From contig NZ_BMER01000001.1 in assembly GCF_014636865.1 (NCBI RefSeq), forward strand, positions 2,592,718 to 2,656,717: DNA of 64,000 bases, given 5' to 3'. A program made the translations under genes and the position numbers. Positions 60,958 to 64,000 of the stretch are shown here, one piece after another (positions within the stretch are counted from its first letter, which is position 1; each line of letters begins with the position of its first letter). This stretch comes from Parapedobacter pyrenivorans. Its GTDB lineage: Bacteria > Bacteroidota > Bacteroidia > Sphingobacteriales > Sphingobacteriaceae. The notes below the pieces were generated by a model. The model had not been told where the DNA came from. It did not search any database and worked only from the letters and a program-made list of their open reading frames with translations.

Positions 60958-61518
60958 CTATTTGTTCTTTGCTGCCTCCTTTTCAGCTTGGAATCTGGTC
61001 CATTCCCGTTTCTTTTGCTCCACCTCCTCGGCCGTCATATCGGTAAAGGAATACGTCAGCTCGGCCAAGTTCGTCATGCTGCGGTCGTATTGATCGGTCA
61101 TCACAATGCACTCGGTGGGACATACCACCGTGCATAGCCCGCAATACATACACTTGGCCATGTCGATATCGAATTGCGCAGCATAAAGGCGTTTCACGCT
61201 TCCATCCGATGTCTTTCCGATGACATCCGGTGATTTAACGGATTCGATGGTGATGCAATCTACTGGGCAGGCTTTGGCGCAGAGATCACAGACAATGCAG
61301 TCGTCTATCTCGACATCCAATTGATAACGCGCTACCTCTGGTATAGGCATTTTTTCCCTAGGGAATTGCACAGTAGTTACACCATCCTGTTTATCGAAGT
61401 AGTCCACTTTACGTACATCCCGTATTTTGCGCGATCGGCGCGCACCGAAGAGGTGCGCAAGGGTAACTACCAGTCCCTTCGCTGCGGTGATGAATGCATG
61501 TAAGGTGGTTTTGAACAT
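60958..61518 (-). CDS. nuoI: NADH-quinone oxidoreductase subunit I
   Basis: A 186-residue iron-sulfur subunit on the cytoplasmic face of complex I. It carries two [4Fe-4S] ferredoxin motifs, CIVCDLCAKACP (about residues 80-91) and CMYCGLCTVVCP (about 122-133), which form clusters N6a and N6b. The N-terminal helical segment TAAKGLVVTLAHLFG is also typical. It starts 60 bases after nuoH. Confidence 0.97.
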   Translation of the reverse strand: MFKTTLHAFITAAKGLVVTLAHLFGARRSRKIRDVRKVDYFDKQDGVTTVQFPREKMPIPEVARYQLDVEIDDCIVCDLCAKACPVDCITIESVKSPDVIGKTSDGSVKRLYAAQFDIDMAKCMYCGLCTVVCPTECIVMTDQYDRSMTNLAELTYSFTDMTAEEVEQKKREWTRFQAEKEAAKNK

Positions 61519-61578
61519 TTTGATGTCTTATGCCGTATATTCTACTTTAATCTTTAGTGGCTAACTAATAGCTACAAC

Positions 61579-62652
61579 TCAAACCATTACCCATACCCGC
61601 CAAATTCCCGAAATGGCCATGCACAGAAAGGCTAGCGGCGTCAATACTTTCCAGCAGAGCGACATGAGCTGGTCAGCGCGCAGACGGGGCAGGGTCCATC
61701 GGATCCACATCTGTACCCCTACAACGAGCAAGGTCTTGGAGAGTGTCCAAAAGATACCCCATACCAACCCCGTGGTCCAATCGGCGAGTTTTAACGCTCC
61801 AATGTTAGGCAGTGGCGTGTTCCATGCGCCAAGGAAAACCACCACACCGATCATGGCCACTAAAAACATCATGGCATATTCAGCGAGGAAGATAAAAGCA
61901 AACCGCAAACCACCATATTCGGTGTGGAAGCCGCCCACCAGTTCCGATTCCGCTTCGGGTATATCGAACGGTGCCCGATTGCATTCGGCCAGTGAAGCAA
62001 TAAAGAAAATGACGTAAGCCAGCAGCAAATGGGGTGCCTGAAAAACATTCCACGCCAGTATTCCTCCGATTCCGCTGACATCCCATAGTCCGATAAAAAG
62101 TTGGGGGCTGGCCGCCTTAATGCCTTGGTTGAGTGCGATTTCCTGCAAATTAAGTGACTGAGCGATCATGACGACTGAAATCAGGGCGATGCCTGCCGGA
62201 ATTTCATACGAAACGATCTGTGCCACCGCCCGCATGGAGCCAAGCAGCGAAAATTTGTTGTTAGATCCCCAGCCAGCCATCAGCAGGCCGATGGCATCCA
62301 CCGAGATGATGGCGAGGACATAAAAAAGCCCCAGATTGAGCGCTGATGGAGCCATGCCGGGTGCCCATGGCATCACGGCAAAGCCGAGGAACACCGCCAC
62401 AAAGATAATTACCGGTGCCGCGGCAAACAATATGTTGTCGGCCGCTGAAGGTGTGATGAATTCTTTTTGAATAAGCTTGAGGATGTCTGCAAGCGTTTGC
62501 AAGCTGCCGTACTTGCCGGTTTCCATTGGCCCAAGCCGATCCTGCACGAACCCCGCTATTTTACGTTCGCTGTATACCGCAAACAACGTAAAGCCCGCGA
62601 TAAACCCGAACAAGACGATGCCGATAATGAGGTATGTGAGGTAAAAAGCCAC
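61579..62652 (-). CDS. nuoH: NADH-quinone oxidoreductase subunit H
   Basis: A 357-residue subunit of complex I with eight or nine membrane helices that helps form the quinone site. Visible marks are RKIAGFVQDRLGPMETGKYGSLQTLADILKLIQKE, AECNRAPFDIPEAESELVGGFHTEYGG and QMWIRWTLPRLRADQLMSLCWKVLTPLA. The start is GTG 62652; an in-frame TAG a few codons upstream excludes other starts. It is the first gene of a nuo operon that lacks nuoA-nuoG, and a consensus -7 box lies 27 bases upstream. Confidence 0.95.
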   Translation of the reverse strand: MAFYLTYLIIGIVLFGFIAGFTLFAVYSERKIAGFVQDRLGPMETGKYGSLQTLADILKLIQKEFITPSAADNILFAAAPVIIFVAVFLGFAVMPWAPGMAPSALNLGLFYVLAIISVDAIGLLMAGWGSNNKFSLLGSMRAVAQIVSYEIPAGIALISVVMIAQSLNLQEIALNQGIKAASPQLFIGLWDVSGIGGILAWNVFQAPHLLLAYVIFFIASLAECNRAPFDIPEAESELVGGFHTEYGGLRFAFIFLAEYAMMFLVAMIGVVVFLGAWNTPLPNIGALKLADWTTGLVWGIFWTLSKTLLVVGVQMWIRWTLPRLRADQLMSLCWKVLTPLAFLCMAISGIWRVWVMV

Positions 62653-62679
62653 GTTGCGCTATCCGCTGAAAATATCGTG

Positions 62680-62687
62680 CAAACATA
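62680..62687 (-). promoter_or_regulatory. -7 box of nuoHIJKLMN operon
   Basis: Minus-strand TATGTTTG matches TAnnTTTG and ends 27 bases before the GTG at 62652. There is no clear TTG at the expected -33 distance, so promoter strength is uncertain. Confidence 0.45.
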
Positions 62688-62769
62688 CGGATTTGGTGGG
62701 ATAATATATAGCGGATTGGTAGATTATTTTGAATGGTTCTAAGCACCTCAAATTTACCCCAATTTGTGT

Positions 62770-62777
62770 TACCTTTG
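62770..62777 (+). promoter_or_regulatory. -7 box of propeller sensor gene, 4 bases from start
   Basis: TACCTTTG matches TAnnTTTG exactly and ends four bases before the GTG start at 62782. It is another case of a nearly leaderless promoter arrangement. Confidence 0.5.
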
Positions 62778-62781
62778 AAGG

Positions 62782-64000
62782 GTGTATTTACATCTACTGA
62801 CCAGTTTGCTGGGAAAATGGCGTTTTCATATCGGCTGTTGTGTTTGGCTTTTGCTTATCGCGTTAGCTGGGCAGAGCCAAGAGTATACCATCGCCAAACT
62901 GAAGCTTTTCCCCGATCGTGAAGAAGTACTTATCAAAGATGTAACCGTAGACAGCCTTGGTTTTATTTGGTTCTTGACAAATGGCGAAATTTATCGCTAT
63001 GACGGCTATCGCTCGTTGGATATCCTGAAGACCATTGCAGATCAGCGGCTCACGGACGACATGCCTCAACGCATCCTCGTCGATCAACAGAATCGATTGT
63101 GGATGGCCGGGAATGCGAACCTGAGTTACCTCGATCTCAAAACGTGGCAGGTGCATGCCGTGGATTCGGCGTTGCTGCCGCCCGTGCAGGACCGAACGGT
63201 GGTTTGGATCGAGCAGCTACCCGATTCTTGCGTGATGGTGGCCTATGAGAACGGACACCTGCTCCTGATCAGGGGCGATACACAAACACGGATAGACGAA
63301 TTATACGAACGGGGCCATGTGGCCAATAATCGGGTATCGCCTCGATGCGTGGCTTTCTGGAAAGGGAAATACTGGGTAGGCACCACTGCCGGCAGCGTAT
63401 TGTCTATCGAGGCCACTGACCCCATCCATACCCGGTACCATCGGTTACCGGGCATCGACCATATTGTTAATTTCCTGATTGCCCAAGAAGACGCCTTGCT
63501 GCTGGACGTCTATGAACAGGGTGTTTTTCGATTCGATGCACAGGAGGGGCTTCGCGTTTATACACCCGATGAATTATTCTCCCTGTCGAACGATAAATCC
63601 TACGTTTTGGCGCAGGATGGTGGTATGTGCATCTACGCCGACGATGAATCGGCTTGTTTGTTAGACGCTGGCCTCGGTCTGCAACAGCAGCTGTCCATCC
63701 CGTCGATGCATCGGTTCAATACCACCAGCATTACGATTTCTAGAAATGAGGCACTGCTGGGTACCGACGAGGGGATTTTTGTGGTTTATCGAAAAACCGA
63801 TGGACTCTCGCAATTCATCCCTACCAATGCCGGTGCCAACAAAAGCACGCGGGGCATCTATATCTACCCCGATGGAGCGCGGTTCTATGGAACCTATAAC
63901 GGAGCCGGATTCGTCGCGCCCGATGGAGAAACAGTGGTTTTGGAGGATTTGAAGCATGCCTATGTGATGCTCCCGATGAGCGACAACGAACTGTTGATTG
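62782..64000 (+). CDS. Two-component-type periplasmic beta-propeller sensor (partial)
   Basis: Starting at the GTG at 62782, a frame of about 406 codons stays open to the right edge, so the gene is partial. The product begins with a hydrophobic signal (about residues 15-32, ending ALAGQSQ), then repeating blade-like units of the two-component regulator propeller type, such as VDSLGFIWFLTNGEIYRYDG, QRILVDQQNRLWMAGNANLSYLD and KGKYWVGTTAGSVLSIE. Such N-terminal propellers are typical of large sensors with a further membrane segment and a kinase, AraC or LuxR output module, which would lie beyond the window. The ligand is unknown. Confidence 0.8.
   Translation, partial: MYLHLLTSLLGKWRFHIGCCVWLLLIALAGQSQEYTIAKLKLFPDREEVLIKDVTVDSLGFIWFLTNGEIYRYDGYRSLDILKTIADQRLTDDMPQRILVDQQNRLWMAGNANLSYLDLKTWQVHAVDSALLPPVQDRTVVWIEQLPDSCVMVAYENGHLLLIRGDTQTRIDELYERGHVANNRVSPRCVAFWKGKYWVGTTAGSVLSIEATDPIHTRYHRLPGIDHIVNFLIAQEDALLLDVYEQGVFRFDAQEGLRVYTPDELFSLSNDKSYVLAQDGGMCIYADDESACLLDAGLGLQQQLSIPSMHRFNTTSITISRNEALLGTDEGIFVVYRKTDGLSQFIPTNAGANKSTRGIYIYPDGARFYGTYNGAGFVAPDGETVVLEDLKHAYVMLPMSDNELLI

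Noticed and set aside
1-64000. tRNA, rRNA, CRISPR arrays, insertion sequences, prophage or integrase genes
   Set aside because: No tRNA-like cloverleaf, rRNA conserved segment, regularly spaced short repeats or transposase/integrase motifs were seen on either strand.

Overview
The window looks like chromosomal DNA of a Bacteroidota bacterium, most likely of the Sphingobacteriales. The evidence is Bacteroidota-type promoters (TTG then about 19-20 bases then TAnnTTTG), family content restricted to or enriched in that phylum (GLPGLI protein, GIN/DUF2807 head domains, an OstA-like protein, DUF4834, TonB-dependent receptors, two-component propeller sensor, FloA), and quinone/electron-transfer genes of that group. 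The genus cannot be fixed from the sequence alone. No rRNA, tRNA, CRISPR, transposase or phage gene was seen; this is mostly core chromosome with a few accessory modules.

Layout. 1-6.2 kb: OstA-like envelope protein (runs off the left edge) divergent from tilS, two small membrane proteins, recF and a DUF721/DciA-like gene. 6.2-9.7 kb: DUF1304 protein, an OmpR-type response regulator and its histidine kinase, then a divergent secreted zinc peptidase-like protein preceded by a terminator-like hairpin. 9.7-14.4 kb: nhaA, a Sua5/YciO protein, asnS and sucC on the minus strand. 14.5-19 kb: a LolD-type ABC ATPase, a small conserved protein, a HAD protein lacking its nucleophile, a lipoprotein S41 protease and a LacI regulator. 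19-23.4 kb: two different dihydrolipoamide dehydrogenases, a DUF3817 protein, a hotdog thioesterase and an azurin-like lipoprotein. 23.5-30.9 kb: a signalling block of two hybrid histidine kinases with stand-alone CheB and CheR, plus a GNAT-like protein. 31-40 kb: GIN-domain protein, FloA, a KdsC-like protein with altered catalytic residues, maf, a TonB receptor with a fused heavy-metal domain plus a Cys/His-rich partner, and a second flotillin with an NfeD-like protein. 40-44.4 kb: PepSY-like protein and trpDFBA under a classical attenuator. 44.4-51.8 kb: DUF2795, MacB-type ATPase, plsC, M20 dipeptidase, then a large outer-membrane beta-barrel protein with a GLPGLI partner. 52-55 kb: an ABC transporter / YtrA-type GntR / GIN-domain operon with its own operator. 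55-62.7 kb: nuoHIJKLMN, and finally the start of a propeller-type sensor that runs off the right edge.

The most striking observations are (1) a complete tryptophan attenuator in front of trpD: a 15-codon leader peptide with three consecutive Trp codons, a possible anti-terminator and a U7 terminator; (2) a perfect Bacteroidota promoter whose -7 box abuts a YtrA-type inverted repeat in front of an ABC/GntR/GIN operon that ends in what looks like an internally deleted ABC ATPase gene; (3) a receptor in which an HMA metal-binding domain and a His/Cys-rich linker are fused to a TonB-dependent barrel; (4) two unrelated HAD-fold proteins that have both lost the nucleophilic Asp; and (5) a recurring arrangement in which the -7 box ends only 4-9 bases before the start codon, implying leaderless mRNAs for several genes.
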